Below, piece by piece: positions 17,709 through 26,248 of a DNA stretch of 64,000 nucleotides. Each line of letters begins with the position of its first letter. Positions within the stretch are counted from its first letter, which is position 1. Under the pieces are notes generated by a model. That model ran no database searches and was not told the origin of the DNA. It saw only the letters and a list, made by a program, of their open reading frames with translations. The position numbers were made by a program, and so were the translations under genes. This stretch comes from an uncultured Collinsella sp. (GTDB lineage Bacteria > Actinomycetota > Coriobacteriia > Coriobacteriales > Coriobacteriaceae), in contig CATXID010000003.1 of the NCBI GenBank assembly GCA_958369225.1, forward strand, positions 124,001 through 188,000. The letters are read 5' to 3'.

Positions 17709-18671
17709 ATGGCAGATCGCGGCATCGCTGCGGTGTTCGGCAGCATGAACATGGACCTTTCGGTGGCGTGCGAGCGCATGCCGCGCGCGGGCGAGACAGT
17801 CGGTGGCAGCGGTTTTATCACCAACGCCGGTGGCAAGGGCGCTAACCAGGCCGTTGCCGCCGCGCGCATGGGTGCGCGCACGTGCATGATTGGCGCGGTC
17901 GGCCGCGACGCGTTCGGTGCATCGCTCGTGGCGGGGCTCCAAGATGCTGGCGTGGACTGTGACTTTGTGGCGCGTCGCGATGACGTGGAGACGGGCACCG
18001 CGACCATCATTCGCTGCGAGGACGACAACCGCATCGTGCTGTCGCCGGGCGCCAACCATGCACTCGCGGGCGAGGACGTTGCCTGCGCGCTGAGGCACCT
18101 GGTGGCCGATGGACTCGACGGAGACGCCAGCGAGATTGCCCCGGCTGCCGGAAGCGTCTTTATCGCCCAGGGCGAATGTGACCTTGCAGCGACTGCCGAG
18201 GCGCTTGTTTGCGCTCACGAGCTGGGGTTCTATACGGTCTTTAATCCAGCGCCTGCCTGCGAGTTGCCTGTGGAGGCCTGGCCTGCGGTCGACCTGGTCT
18301 GTCCCAACGAGACTGAGTGCCAGGTGCTGACGGGCATCTTGCCCGCAGATGATGAGAGCTGCGTCGCGGCGCTCAATGCCCTGCTCGCCAAGGGTGCCGG
18401 AGCTGCGCTCATCACGTTGGGCGGCGCCGGGTCGGTTACGCTCGGCGATGACGGCGAGCCGCTGCGCATGCCGGCGCTTTCGAGCACGGTAGTCGATACC
18501 ACGGCCGCCGGCGATACGTTTATCGGCGCGTTGGCGGCGGCTCGTCTGGAGGGCTTGCCGCTCTTTGAGTGCATGGTCGCGGGTGCTCGCGCCTCGGCAG
18601 TGACGGTGTCGCGCCTGGGCGCTCAGCAATCGATTCCCACGCGCGCCGAAGTTGAACATTGGTTTGGTTAA
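17709..18671 (+). CDS. rbsK: Ribokinase (PfkB family)
   Basis: 320 residues from ATG 17709, with GAGGAGG ideally placed; an upstream in-frame GTG at 17676 lacks such a site. PfkB signature 1 is GGKGANQAVAAARMGA near residue 40, and signature 2 is DTTAAGDTFIGALAA near 270, including the catalytic aspartate of the GD pair. NPAPACELP near 180 is typical of ribokinases. The enzyme phosphorylates D-ribose with ATP. The nucleoside hydrolase gene starts 30 bases later; together they release ribose from nucleosides and feed it into the pentose phosphate pathway. Confidence 0.88.
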   Translation: MADRGIAAVFGSMNMDLSVACERMPRAGETVGGSGFITNAGGKGANQAVAAARMGARTCMIGAVGRDAFGASLVAGLQDAGVDCDFVARRDDVETGTATIIRCEDDNRIVLSPGANHALAGEDVACALRHLVADGLDGDASEIAPAAGSVFIAQGECDLAATAEALVCAHELGFYTVFNPAPACELPVEAWPAVDLVCPNETECQVLTGILPADDESCVAALNALLAKGAGAALITLGGAGSVTLGDDGEPLRMPALSSTVVDTTAAGDTFIGALAAARLEGLPLFECMVAGARASAVTVSRLGAQQSIPTRAEVEHWFG

Positions 18672-18701
18672 ACGATAAAGACGGAGAAGCGGAGTAGAAC
18701 A

Positions 18702-19676
18702 ATGGCAATCAAGAAGCTGATCCTTGATCTGGATATGGGTGTGGACGATGCGATGGCGCTGGCCTATGCCATCGCGAGTCCCGAGGTGGAGCTTGTGGGC
18801 ATCACCACGTGCTTTGGCAACGTGCGCGTCGAGCAATCGGCGCACAACTGCCTGGCGGTGCTCGATCTGCTGGGTCGCCCCGAGGTGCCGGTGTACCTGG
18901 GCGCTGATCGTCCCGTTAAGGCGACTGAGCCCTATACACCGCCGGCGTCCACCACGCTCATCCACGGCAAAAACGGCATTGGCGGGGCGAGCGTGCCCGC
19001 GTCGCCGTATGAGCCGGTGGGGGCGACGTCGGCCGACGGTAACGCGGCGGTCGATTATCTGATCGATGCCGCGCGCACCTATGGCCCCGATCTGATCTAC
19101 GTGGCGACCGGTCCGCTCTCCAACCTGGCACTTGCCTTGGAGCGCGATGCGGCGGCGATGATGTCTATCGGTCGCGTGGTTGTGATGGGCGGTGCGCTTA
19201 CCGTGCCCGGAAACGTGAGTGCGGGTGCCGAGGCCAACATGGCAAGCGATCCCGAGGCGGCCGATGCCGTGCTACGTTCGGGCCGCAAGCTCACTATGGT
19301 GGGTCTGGATGTGACGCATCGCGTGGTGCTCACGCGTCGCGACATTGCCGGCTGGACGGGTTCGGGCACCATGGCCGGTTGCGCGTTTGCGAGCATGGTG
19401 GAGCACTATATTAGCTCGTACGAGATGAACGCCCCCTACCTGGGTGGTTGTGCGCTGCACGATCCGCTTGCCGTTGCCGTAGCGATCGACCCCACGCTCG
19501 TGGGCGCGCTCGGCTGCAATCTGCGTGTTGATCTGCTGGGCGAGTATCGCGGCCGCACCATTTGCGACGAGCGCCGCCTATCCGATCCGGACAAGAGCGC
19601 GCTTGTGGCGCTGACCGTGGATGCCCCGCGCTTCCTGTCCGAGTTCAAGACGCGCATGGCCCGCGTCCTGGGCTAA
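18702..19676 (+). CDS. Inosine-uridine-type nucleoside hydrolase
   Basis: 324 residues, ATG 18702 with GGAG upstream. The N-terminal Ca2+-binding motif appears as LDLDMGVDDAMALAYA (usual DxDPGxDDAxA), the middle motif as NVSAGAEANMASDPEAA, and the late ligand as HDPLAVA near residue 245. All calcium-binding aspartates are present, so the protein should be active. Nucleoside hydrolases split ribonucleosides into base and ribose. Pairing with ribokinase in one operon fits salvage; exact base preference (RihA/B/C type) cannot be read from sequence by eye. Confidence 0.9.
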   Translation: MAIKKLILDLDMGVDDAMALAYAIASPEVELVGITTCFGNVRVEQSAHNCLAVLDLLGRPEVPVYLGADRPVKATEPYTPPASTTLIHGKNGIGGASVPASPYEPVGATSADGNAAVDYLIDAARTYGPDLIYVATGPLSNLALALERDAAAMMSIGRVVVMGGALTVPGNVSAGAEANMASDPEAADAVLRSGRKLTMVGLDVTHRVVLTRRDIAGWTGSGTMAGCAFASMVEHYISSYEMNAPYLGGCALHDPLAVAVAIDPTLVGALGCNLRVDLLGEYRGRTICDERRLSDPDKSALVALTVDAPRFLSEFKTRMARVLG

Positions 19677-19685
19677 GTTGTCTTT

Positions 19686-19756
19686 TTGGGATGGGGCTTT
19701 TTTGACTGGTATGATTGGTGCGACCATTCGAACCAGCTAAAAGAGCCCCGTCCCAA
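19686..19756. terminator. Long composite hairpin between the nucleoside hydrolase and luxS
   Basis: The outer stem pairs TTGGGATGGGGC-TTTT (19686-19701) with AAAAGAGCCCCGTCCCAA (19739-19756); within it CTGGT pairs with ACCAG and TGGT-GCG-ACCA forms the tip. It ends 23 bases before luxS. It may terminate the salvage operon or act in the luxS leader. Confidence 0.5.
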
Positions 19757-19779
19757 TTTGACTATCGAGAGGATCTGCC

Positions 19780-20268
19780 ATGGAGCGCATCGCGAGTTTT
19801 TCCGTTGACCATCTGCTGCTTGAGCCCGGCGTGTATGTGAGCCGCATCGACCGCGATCCGGCGACCGGCGCCGCCGTCACCACCTTTGACCTGCGCCTGA
19901 CCACGCCCAATAAGGAGCCGGTCATGAACACGGCCGAGTGCCACACCATCGAGCACCTGGGCGCGACGTTCCTTCGCAATCATGCCGAGTGGTCGAGCCG
20001 CATTGTCTACTTTGGGCCCATGGGCTGCCGCACGGGCTTTTACCTCGTCGTGTTTGGTGAGGTGACGAGCGAGGAGATTCTGCCGCTCGTGCGTGAGCTG
20101 TTCGAGTTTGTCGCCGGCTTTGAGGGCGATGTCCCCGGTGCCGCTCCCGAGGAGTGCGGTAACTACCTGGACCAGAACCTCCCCATGGCAAACTGGCTCG
20201 CGCGCCGCTACCTCGACCGCGACCTGGCCGATATCGACGAGAATCACCTGCGCTATCAGCAGGCGTAA
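19780..20268 (+). CDS. luxS: S-ribosylhomocysteine lyase (autoinducer-2 synthase)
   Basis: 162 residues, the usual LuxS length, with ATG 19780 after GAGAGG. The metal-binding HTIEH (near residue 55), the GPMGCRTGFYL block (near 78-88, containing the catalytic cysteine) and the late ECGNY cysteine (near 128) are all present. LuxS cleaves S-ribosylhomocysteine to homocysteine and the precursor of autoinducer-2, recycling the methyl cycle product. It appears monocistronic, bounded by a composite hairpin and a terminator. Confidence 0.95.
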   Translation: MERIASFSVDHLLLEPGVYVSRIDRDPATGAAVTTFDLRLTTPNKEPVMNTAECHTIEHLGATFLRNHAEWSSRIVYFGPMGCRTGFYLVVFGEVTSEEILPLVRELFEFVAGFEGDVPGAAPEECGNYLDQNLPMANWLARRYLDRDLADIDENHLRYQQA

Positions 20269-20298
20269 GGCTGCTTGCAGGAATAACGTTTGTGCCAG

Positions 20299-20330
20299 AA
20301 GCGCTCCCGCTCTTTGCGGAGCGCTTTTTT
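20299..20330 (+). terminator. Rho-independent terminator of luxS
   Basis: AAGCGCTCCCGC pairs with GCGGAGCGCTT around a short TCTTT loop and runs into six Ts. Confidence 0.9.
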
Positions 20331-20348
20331 ATGCCGAGTGCTCAAAAC

Positions 20349-20369
20349 AGAACAAAATTGTTCTAGAAT
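20349..20369 (+). promoter_or_regulatory. Operator-like palindrome and -10 for the DUF4867 gene
   Basis: AGAACAA-AA-TTGTTCT (20349-20364) is a perfect 7-base inverted repeat and runs directly into TAGAAT (20364-20369), a possible -10. A repressor bound here would block the promoter. Which regulator reads it is unknown. Confidence 0.4.
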
Positions 20370-20403
20370 GTTCATACTGTCACACAAACGAACAGGAGCG
20401 AAC

Positions 20404-21048
20404 ATGCATATCTACTCTGTCTCTGATCCCGAGTTCAAGTCCTATGGCAACGTTTGGGATAACGTTCCGTCCGAGCTTACGTCGCCCGTGCTCGAGGCGC
20501 TTGCCTCCACGCCCATCCCCGAGGGCAGCAAATACGTGGCGAGCGCGCCGGAGCTCGAGGGCGTCAAGGATGCCGACAAGCTTGGCTTTCTCATGTTTGG
20601 CGGCCGCCCCTTCCAGCTGGGCTGGTGCAACGGCCACAACACGCGTCTCAACTGCCTGGAGTACCACCGCGCGAGCGAGTTCAACCTGGGCGCCCGCGAC
20701 TTTATCCTGCTTGTGGCGCATCGCTGGGAGATCGAGGACGGCAAGCTCGATACCGCGTGCGTCAAGGCGTTCCGCGTTCCGGCCGGCACGCTTGTTGAGG
20801 TTTTCAACACCACGCTTCACTACACGCCCTGCATGGTCGACGACGGCGGCTTCCAGGTGATGGTGGCGCTGCCCGCCGGCACCAACGGTCCGCGCCCCGA
20901 GGCCGCGGCCGACATGCCCACGGCTGGCGACAGCTACTGCTACTGGAAGGCTGACAAGTGGGTCCTCTGCCATGCTGACAGCCCCAAGGCTGCCGAGGGC
21001 GGCTACGTAGGCCTCATCGGTAAGAACCTCGACATCGCCGTGGACTAG
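20404..21048 (+). CDS. DUF4867 family protein
   Basis: 214 residues from ATG 20404 with AGGAG six bases upstream. The sequence follows the DUF4867 family along its whole length: an opening IYSVSDPEFKSYG, a central FQLGWCNGHNTRLNCLEYHR block and FRVPAGTLVEVFNTTLHYTPC later. The histidine/glutamate-rich core is cupin-like. Members are often encoded near sugar catabolism genes and are guessed to be sugar isomerases or lyases, but no activity is established. Here it stands alone behind its own palindromic operator. Confidence 0.8.
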   Translation: MHIYSVSDPEFKSYGNVWDNVPSELTSPVLEALASTPIPEGSKYVASAPELEGVKDADKLGFLMFGGRPFQLGWCNGHNTRLNCLEYHRASEFNLGARDFILLVAHRWEIEDGKLDTACVKAFRVPAGTLVEVFNTTLHYTPCMVDDGGFQVMVALPAGTNGPRPEAAADMPTAGDSYCYWKADKWVLCHADSPKAAEGGYVGLIGKNLDIAVD

Positions 21049-21053
21049 CGCAT

Positions 21054-21104
21054 CGCCCCAAACCACCACAAAGGTGCCTGTCCCCTTTGCGGTGGTTTGG
21101 GGCG
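21054..21104. repeat. REP-like hairpin, CACCTTTG family, copy 1
   Basis: CGCCCCAAACCACC (21054-21067) pairs perfectly with 21091-21104; the inner part has CAAAGG and CCTTTG flanking a GTGCCTGTCCC loop. It lies five bases after the DUF4867 stop. Related copies are at 31494 and 35236. Confidence 0.7.
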
Positions 21105-21217
21105 GGCGGATATCGGGAAGTGCCGGACGGGGGAGGCTGCCGGGCGCCTTGCCGTCTGCGGATTTTGGGACATGTGGCCCGCTTTTTGGGCCCACCTGTC
21201 GGTACACTAAAAGCACT

Positions 21218-23101
21218 ATGGGTACCCGCGAGCGACATATTGGCCACGCGGCCGCCCGATCCGCACCCGTGGCGGATCCCAGGGGCGGCAGGCTCTTCGC
21301 CATGCCGCGATTCCTTGTTGGCATAACACATCAGGTGTACCGTCACCGCGTCTTTGCTATCGCCGGCGCCATCACCGCGCTGTTCCTCATGCTTTTGGCA
21401 GTCTTGCCGGCGCTGTTCGCCTTCGACCCCAAACTTTCTAACACCGTGCCCGCCTATAGCGAGGTGTCCGAAGAGGTCGTGGATGCGCTCGTCCATTCGA
21501 GCTCTCTGCCGTTGCTTGTCGCCGCAATTGTATTTTCGATTTGGGGCGTATCGGTCTATCTGCGCTGTTTGGACTATGTGTTGCGCCGCCGTCTTGTTGC
21601 CATCGCCACCATCTGCGTCCTGTGGATGATCGAAGTCATTCTCAAGTACAAGTCGTTCACGCCGTTCTATGCCACCGTGCTGTGGTACCTGTACTACGTG
21701 CCCATGACGCTCATTCCGCTGCTCTACCAGTTGTGTGGTCTGCGCCTTGCGGGCCTGGAGCAACACCGCCTGGGTCGCCGCTACTGCGCTGCGCTGTGGA
21801 TTGTGGCCATCCTGCTTATCGGATTTGTGCTCACCAACGATTTTCACCAGCAGGTCTTCCGCTTTGACCGTACAAGCGACACCTGGAGCAACGACTACAC
21901 GTACGGCTGGGGATATTTCGCCGTCCTCGTGTGGACGGCCTTTAACTTCGTGGCCTTTTTTATCCTGGTTGGCCGGTCCTCGTCCTTTCGCATCCAGCGT
22001 TTCTCGGGCACGGCGGCGCTCGTACTGCTGGGCGGCGCATTCTTTGCCATCTCATATGCTCTGCGCGTGCCCTGGGCATGGAGGCTCAACTTCTCGCTCG
22101 TCTATTGCGTCCTGTGCGTGGTGGCGATGGAAATCTGTCTCGATTGCGGTGTCATTCCGTCGTATCACGACATCGCTGGCATCTTCGACACCTTGCCGCT
22201 CGACCTCAAAGTTCTAACGCGCGACCTGCAGGAAGTCTATGCCACGCCAGTGTCAAAGCCAATGCCGGTAGGCGTGCGCGAGGAGTTGCGGACCCAGGAG
22301 CACGGCCGCACCCATGCCTTTGCCGTGGCGTCCGATCCCGATGTGATGTACCGTGCCTTTCCACTGCTGGGCGGATCGGCCTTGCTTGCCCAAGACGTGT
22401 CGGAGCTCAACGAGCTTAATCGCGAACTGGCGCATCGTCGCATGGAGTTGCAGCGTCAAAACGAGCTGCTCGCCGCCGACTACGACCTTAAGACGCATTT
22501 GGCAGATCAAGAGGCCGAGACCTTGCTGGTCCAAGACGTGGACCAGGCGCTTGCCCGCGCGCTCGAAGGGATGTACGACTTGCTGAGCTCGCTGCCGCCG
22601 TTGACCGACGAAGCGTCTTCGCACGAGCGTTACCGCATGCTGCAGCGCGCCAAGATGCTCGTCGCCTATTGCAAGCGCAAGGGGTCGCTCACGTTGGCAC
22701 AGCACGGGGAGAGCGGTTTTGATCGTGACCGCATTCAACTCATTGCCAACGAGCTTGCAAGTGACCTGCGCACCATCGATATCGATTGCGCCTCGATTAT
22801 CGCCATACGGCGCCCGTTGCACGCCAGTACGGTAAGCGCCCTGTACGACTGCGTGTATGACTTTGCGTTTTTTGCCTACACCACCGACCATCCGGCGCTT
22901 ATGTATCACTTGGGCGACCATGACCGATGCAGTGTCGAGCTGCGCGCCACACTTTTTTCCAACGATGATGAAGATCTTTCGCAGACGCCCGCTGCGCAAG
23001 AGCTCGAAAGCGCTCTGCGAGGGCGCAACGTGGCATACCGCCTTGAGGGCGAGCCCGGCCAGCTGCGCATGATCGTCTTGATGCCGAGGGCGGGTGAGTG
23101 A
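21218..23101 (+). CDS. Multi-pass membrane signalling protein with kinase-like cytoplasmic part
   Basis: 627 residues from ATG 21218; a possible -10 (TACACT, 21203-21208) so close upstream would make the message nearly leaderless. ATG 21302 is an alternative start. About eight membrane segments (~45-300) are followed by a linker, a Glu/Gln-rich coiled coil (~400-450) and a C-terminal region (~455-627) with the length of a dimerisation plus ATPase module. I cannot find a clear phospho-acceptor H-box or the N/G boxes of an active kinase. Its stop overlaps the start of a true NarL-type kinase gene, so it is probably the sensor partner of that pair. Confidence 0.65.
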   Translation: MGTRERHIGHAAARSAPVADPRGGRLFAMPRFLVGITHQVYRHRVFAIAGAITALFLMLLAVLPALFAFDPKLSNTVPAYSEVSEEVVDALVHSSSLPLLVAAIVFSIWGVSVYLRCLDYVLRRRLVAIATICVLWMIEVILKYKSFTPFYATVLWYLYYVPMTLIPLLYQLCGLRLAGLEQHRLGRRYCAALWIVAILLIGFVLTNDFHQQVFRFDRTSDTWSNDYTYGWGYFAVLVWTAFNFVAFFILVGRSSSFRIQRFSGTAALVLLGGAFFAISYALRVPWAWRLNFSLVYCVLCVVAMEICLDCGVIPSYHDIAGIFDTLPLDLKVLTRDLQEVYATPVSKPMPVGVREELRTQEHGRTHAFAVASDPDVMYRAFPLLGGSALLAQDVSELNELNRELAHRRMELQRQNELLAADYDLKTHLADQEAETLLVQDVDQALARALEGMYDLLSSLPPLTDEASSHERYRMLQRAKMLVAYCKRKGSLTLAQHGESGFDRDRIQLIANELASDLRTIDIDCASIIAIRRPLHASTVSALYDCVYDFAFFAYTTDHPALMYHLGDHDRCSVELRATLFSNDDEDLSQTPAAQELESALRGRNVAYRLEGEPGQLRMIVLMPRAGE

Positions 23102-24597
23102 CGATGCAGATCCCGCTCATCCTTCCCCAAATCGTTGCGCTCGATGTTGTCTTTGCCCTGGCTGCGTGTCTGCAGATGATCCACGTCCCGCTCATCGCGT
23201 CGCGCCGCTCGTCCTATAACCGTAAGGTGATTTGCGCCTACGAGGCGAGCCTTGTGCTTCACCTGATGATTTCGGCGCTCATCTTATTCGCGTCGTCTGG
23301 CTCGTATCTGGTGGCGCCGCTTGACGTTTGCGCCAGGGCAATGGGCGGAGCGTTGTGGCTGAATGCCGCGATCTTTGCCTATGGCGTGGTACTTATGGTG
23401 CACTATCGTCGCCTCGTCATGCTGGTCGAGCTGCTGCTTGTTGTCGCCGTTACACCACCGGTGGTTTTTGCCATGGGCTCGACGTGGACCGTTGTCCTTA
23501 TCGCAGAGGGAGCGTTCTTCCTGTTCCGTTCCATCGCGGCGCTCTTGATGGACGTCCGTAACCGCCAGGAGGACATCACCACGTTCTCGACGATCGAGAC
23601 CATCAACGTGATTCCCGTGGGCATCCTGTATCTGGACCCGAGGGGCCGTCCGCTGCTCATGAACCGCTGCATGCGCAAAAACCTGGTGGAACTTCATATG
23701 CCAACCGATCTACGCGACATGAGCAGCACATGGAACGGCCTGCGCAAACTGAGCATGCAAATGCCCGAAAGCAGCCAGAACCGTGTGCGGATTAATCTGG
23801 ACCGCTTTGGTGAGGCGCGTGCGGTGGTCGAGGTCTCTCCCGCTGAGATTCGCCTATTTGTGCGCGATCGCGTTATGGTTTCGGGCCGTTCGTTCGAGCG
23901 CATTATCGGTCTTGATGTGACAGAGTACGCGCATGCTCATGACCGCTTGGCGCAAGCCAACCACCTGCTTGAGCTTGCGGGCCAAGAGCTCCAAGCCCAG
24001 ATCGAAGAAGTCAAAAAAGTTGCTGACAATGCGGCCTACCTACGTATGCGCGCTCGCGTGCACGACGTGATCGGGCAGCGCCTGTCCATTCTTCATCGCT
24101 ATTTGGAGGAGGGGCGTCTGGACGATGAGTCGATCGAGCAGATTGATCCGTTGCTGCGCTCAATTGCTGCCGGTCTGCGCGGTGGCGGTGCCAGCGAGCC
24201 TGCAGAACAGCTGGGTGATATCGTCCATGCTTTTGGTTTGGTGAGTGTGCAGATCGATGTTGAGGGTGCGCTGCCTGAGGACGCGCGTGTCGCCACCGCA
24301 TTTTTGCAGATTATCCGTGAGGCCTCGACCAATGCCACCAAGCATGCGCAGGCGCATCGGGTCCACGTGCGTCTGTGGCAGGAGGGGGCGGATGCTGGCG
24401 CCGTCGCGCGCATGACGATTTCTAACGACGGGTCCCCGGCCCCCGTATCGTATCGCGAGGGAACGGGTATCCCAGGTATGAGGCATGTCGCGCAAGATCT
24501 GGGTGGCAGCCTAGAGGTCCACGCCGCCCCGCCCTTTACGCTTGCGGTGTCCATCCCGCTTAACGCCAACGACACGTCCCAAAGGAGAAGCTCATGA
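23098..24597 (+). CDS. NarL-type sensor histidine kinase
   Basis: 499 residues if GTG 23098 is used, overlapping the previous stop (GTGA); ATG 23104 is the close alternative. Several membrane segments lie in residues ~1-165, a PAS-like segment around 170-290, then a coiled coil leading to the HisKA_3-type box RARVHDVIGQRLSILH (~320-335), where VHDVIGQ matches the HDxxxQ signature. The ATPase has the N-box REASTNATKHAQA (~403) and G-box GTGIPGMRHVA. All kinase elements are present. It should phosphorylate the response regulator encoded next, whose start overlaps its stop (ATGA). Confidence 0.88.
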   Translation: MTMQIPLILPQIVALDVVFALAACLQMIHVPLIASRRSSYNRKVICAYEASLVLHLMISALILFASSGSYLVAPLDVCARAMGGALWLNAAIFAYGVVLMVHYRRLVMLVELLLVVAVTPPVVFAMGSTWTVVLIAEGAFFLFRSIAALLMDVRNRQEDITTFSTIETINVIPVGILYLDPRGRPLLMNRCMRKNLVELHMPTDLRDMSSTWNGLRKLSMQMPESSQNRVRINLDRFGEARAVVEVSPAEIRLFVRDRVMVSGRSFERIIGLDVTEYAHAHDRLAQANHLLELAGQELQAQIEEVKKVADNAAYLRMRARVHDVIGQRLSILHRYLEEGRLDDESIEQIDPLLRSIAAGLRGGGASEPAEQLGDIVHAFGLVSVQIDVEGALPEDARVATAFLQIIREASTNATKHAQAHRVHVRLWQEGADAGAVARMTISNDGSPAPVSYREGTGIPGMRHVAQDLGGSLEVHAAPPFTLAVSIPLNANDTSQRRSS

Positions 24598-25214
24598 TCC
24601 GCGTGTTAATCGTCGAAGACCAGGCCATCCTGCGCGAGAGCCTGGCGCGCTCCGTTGGCGACCAGCCCGATATGACCGTTGTTTCCGCCATCGCCGATGC
24701 CTCCGAGGCTTTGGGTGTCGCGCTCGGGGAGCGTCCGGACATGATACTGATGGACGTATGCACCGAGCATGATTCCAACGGCATCGTGGCGGCGGCGCGC
24801 ATCAAGGAGCAGCTGCCCGAGTGCCGCATCATTATCATGACCGGCATGCCCGAGATCACCTTTGTCGATCAGGCCCGCGAGGCGGGCGTCGATAGCTTTG
24901 TGTACAAGAACGTCGGTATCGACGAGCTGTTCGCCGTGATGCGCTCCACGCTGGCGGGCTATTGCACGTTTCCCAAGCCGCCCGAGAGCATTTTTTCGGG
25001 CACGGCGGCGCTCGACGATGTCGAGCTGTCGATTTTGCGCCTTGCCTGCGAGGGCAAGAGCCGTCGCGAGATCGCGGCCGAGTTGTTTATGAGTGAGGGC
25101 ACCATCAAGCGTCGTATCTCGGAGATCCTGAGCAAGACCGGCTACGACAACATCATGCGTCTTGCCGTGCACGCGGTGACCGAAGGCAGCATCGTCCCCA
25201 ATATGGAGCGCTAG
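24594..25214 (+). CDS. NarL/LuxR-family response regulator
   Basis: 206 residues, ATG 24594 preceded by AAAGGAG. The receiver domain (~1-120) has the acidic pair ED near residue 8-9, the phospho-acceptor in LMDVCTEHDSNG (~51) and the conserved lysine in VYKN (~101). The C-terminal LuxR helix-turn-helix (~140-200) includes CEGKSRREIAAELFMSEGTI. It should bind DNA once phosphorylated by the upstream kinase. Targets are unknown. The three genes overlap end to start, so they are one translationally coupled unit. Confidence 0.92.
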   Translation: MIRVLIVEDQAILRESLARSVGDQPDMTVVSAIADASEALGVALGERPDMILMDVCTEHDSNGIVAAARIKEQLPECRIIIMTGMPEITFVDQAREAGVDSFVYKNVGIDELFAVMRSTLAGYCTFPKPPESIFSGTAALDDVELSILRLACEGKSRREIAAELFMSEGTIKRRISEILSKTGYDNIMRLAVHAVTEGSIVPNMER

Positions 25215-25239
25215 CGCTCGTTACGCATCGGCATAAAGC

Positions 25240-25274
25240 GGCGGGGCCGCAGGATTATCTCCTGCGGCCCCGCC
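25240..25274. terminator. Bidirectional hairpin between convergent genes
   Basis: GGCGGGGCCGCAGG (25240-25253) pairs perfectly with 25261-25274 around ATTATCT. It separates the response regulator from the convergent lipoprotein gene; there is no long T-run. Confidence 0.65.
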
Positions 25275-25324
25275 TGGCAAGTGCGCGGATGTGTCCGCCA
25301 ATCCGCGGCTGATGTTACGTGCCG

Positions 25325-26167
25325 TTACGCGATGGTTGCGGTGTAAGAGGCGACGTCCTCGTAGGAATCGGTCAGATAGGCGTCGATGCCGATGGTCGTG
25401 TTGACCAGGTCGTCAAGGCTGTCAAGCTCGCCGTTCGAGAACGTGAATTCCTCAGTGGCGTTGGTGCCGGGCATCAGGTGAGCCGAGAACCAGGGGTCCT
25501 TCATGGTGCCGTTGACATTGGTCTTGCCGGAGGGAGCGTAGAAGGTCAGGTCCTTGTCGCTCTTGTTGGTGATGTTGACGACAAAGCCGATGTCGCCCCA
25601 GTCGTCCTTGAACTTCTCGGTGATGGTGATGGTGCACAGATCGTCATCGGCGACGGTGACGGCGGGGGAGATTTCGACGCTCTGGACATCTTCGTCTTCG
25701 ACGGCCTCATCGATCTCCTCTTCCTTCTCGGCCGCCTCGCGATCCTTCTTCACCGTGCCGGACAGGTCCTTGTCGGACTTGGTAAAGACAAGATTTCCGT
25801 CATCTTCTTCGAGGATGAGTTTGCCGTCCTTGAGCTTCATGTCATACGACTCGTCTTCGGCGGTGAGGGTTACGGTGGTGGCGTCCTTTGCCTCCCATTT
25901 AAGGTCGACGACTTCAAGGAACAGGTCGAGGGCACCTGTACCGTCCTCATCGAGAATCAGGACGCAGTGGACACCCCAATCCTCGAGCATCTTCATGTAC
26001 TCATCGGTCAGCTCTTCGCCATCCACGGTTCCACCCGAGAGTTCCCAGCTGCCGACGAAGTTGGCCTTGGGGTCTTTGCCGCCGCCGCTGCAGCCCGTCA
26101 GGGCAAAGGCGAGCGCCAGGACGCATGTCAGAAATGCGAGTACGGACTTTTTGAACGTTGTCTTCAT
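25325..26167 (-). CDS. Predicted lipoprotein with lipocalin-like region
   Basis: 280 residues. The N-terminus has a lysine start, a hydrophobic run and the lipobox ALTGC (cysteine near residue 26), so the mature protein is lipid-anchored outside the membrane. Residues ~35-125 (NFVGSWELSGGTVDGEEL...) resemble the beta-rich 'GxW' opening of lipocalin-like surface proteins. After a charged Glu/Lys helix (~130-160) comes a second beta-rich domain (~165-280, with NITNKSDKDLTFY), similar to immunoglobulin-like domains of Gram-positive lipoproteins. GGAGGACACC precedes the start. Function unknown. Confidence 0.75.
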   Translation of the reverse strand: MKTTFKKSVLAFLTCVLALAFALTGCSGGGKDPKANFVGSWELSGGTVDGEELTDEYMKMLEDWGVHCVLILDEDGTGALDLFLEVVDLKWEAKDATTVTLTAEDESYDMKLKDGKLILEEDDGNLVFTKSDKDLSGTVKKDREAAEKEEEIDEAVEDEDVQSVEISPAVTVADDDLCTITITEKFKDDWGDIGFVVNITNKSDKDLTFYAPSGKTNVNGTMKDPWFSAHLMPGTNATEEFTFSNGELDSLDDLVNTTIGIDAYLTDSYEDVASYTATIA

Positions 26168-26248
26168 GGTGTCCTCCTTTATCGAACGAAACCCATAGAA
26201 GCAAATGCGGGGGTGGCGGACCCCCCCGCCAATTACCAGATAGAGGGG

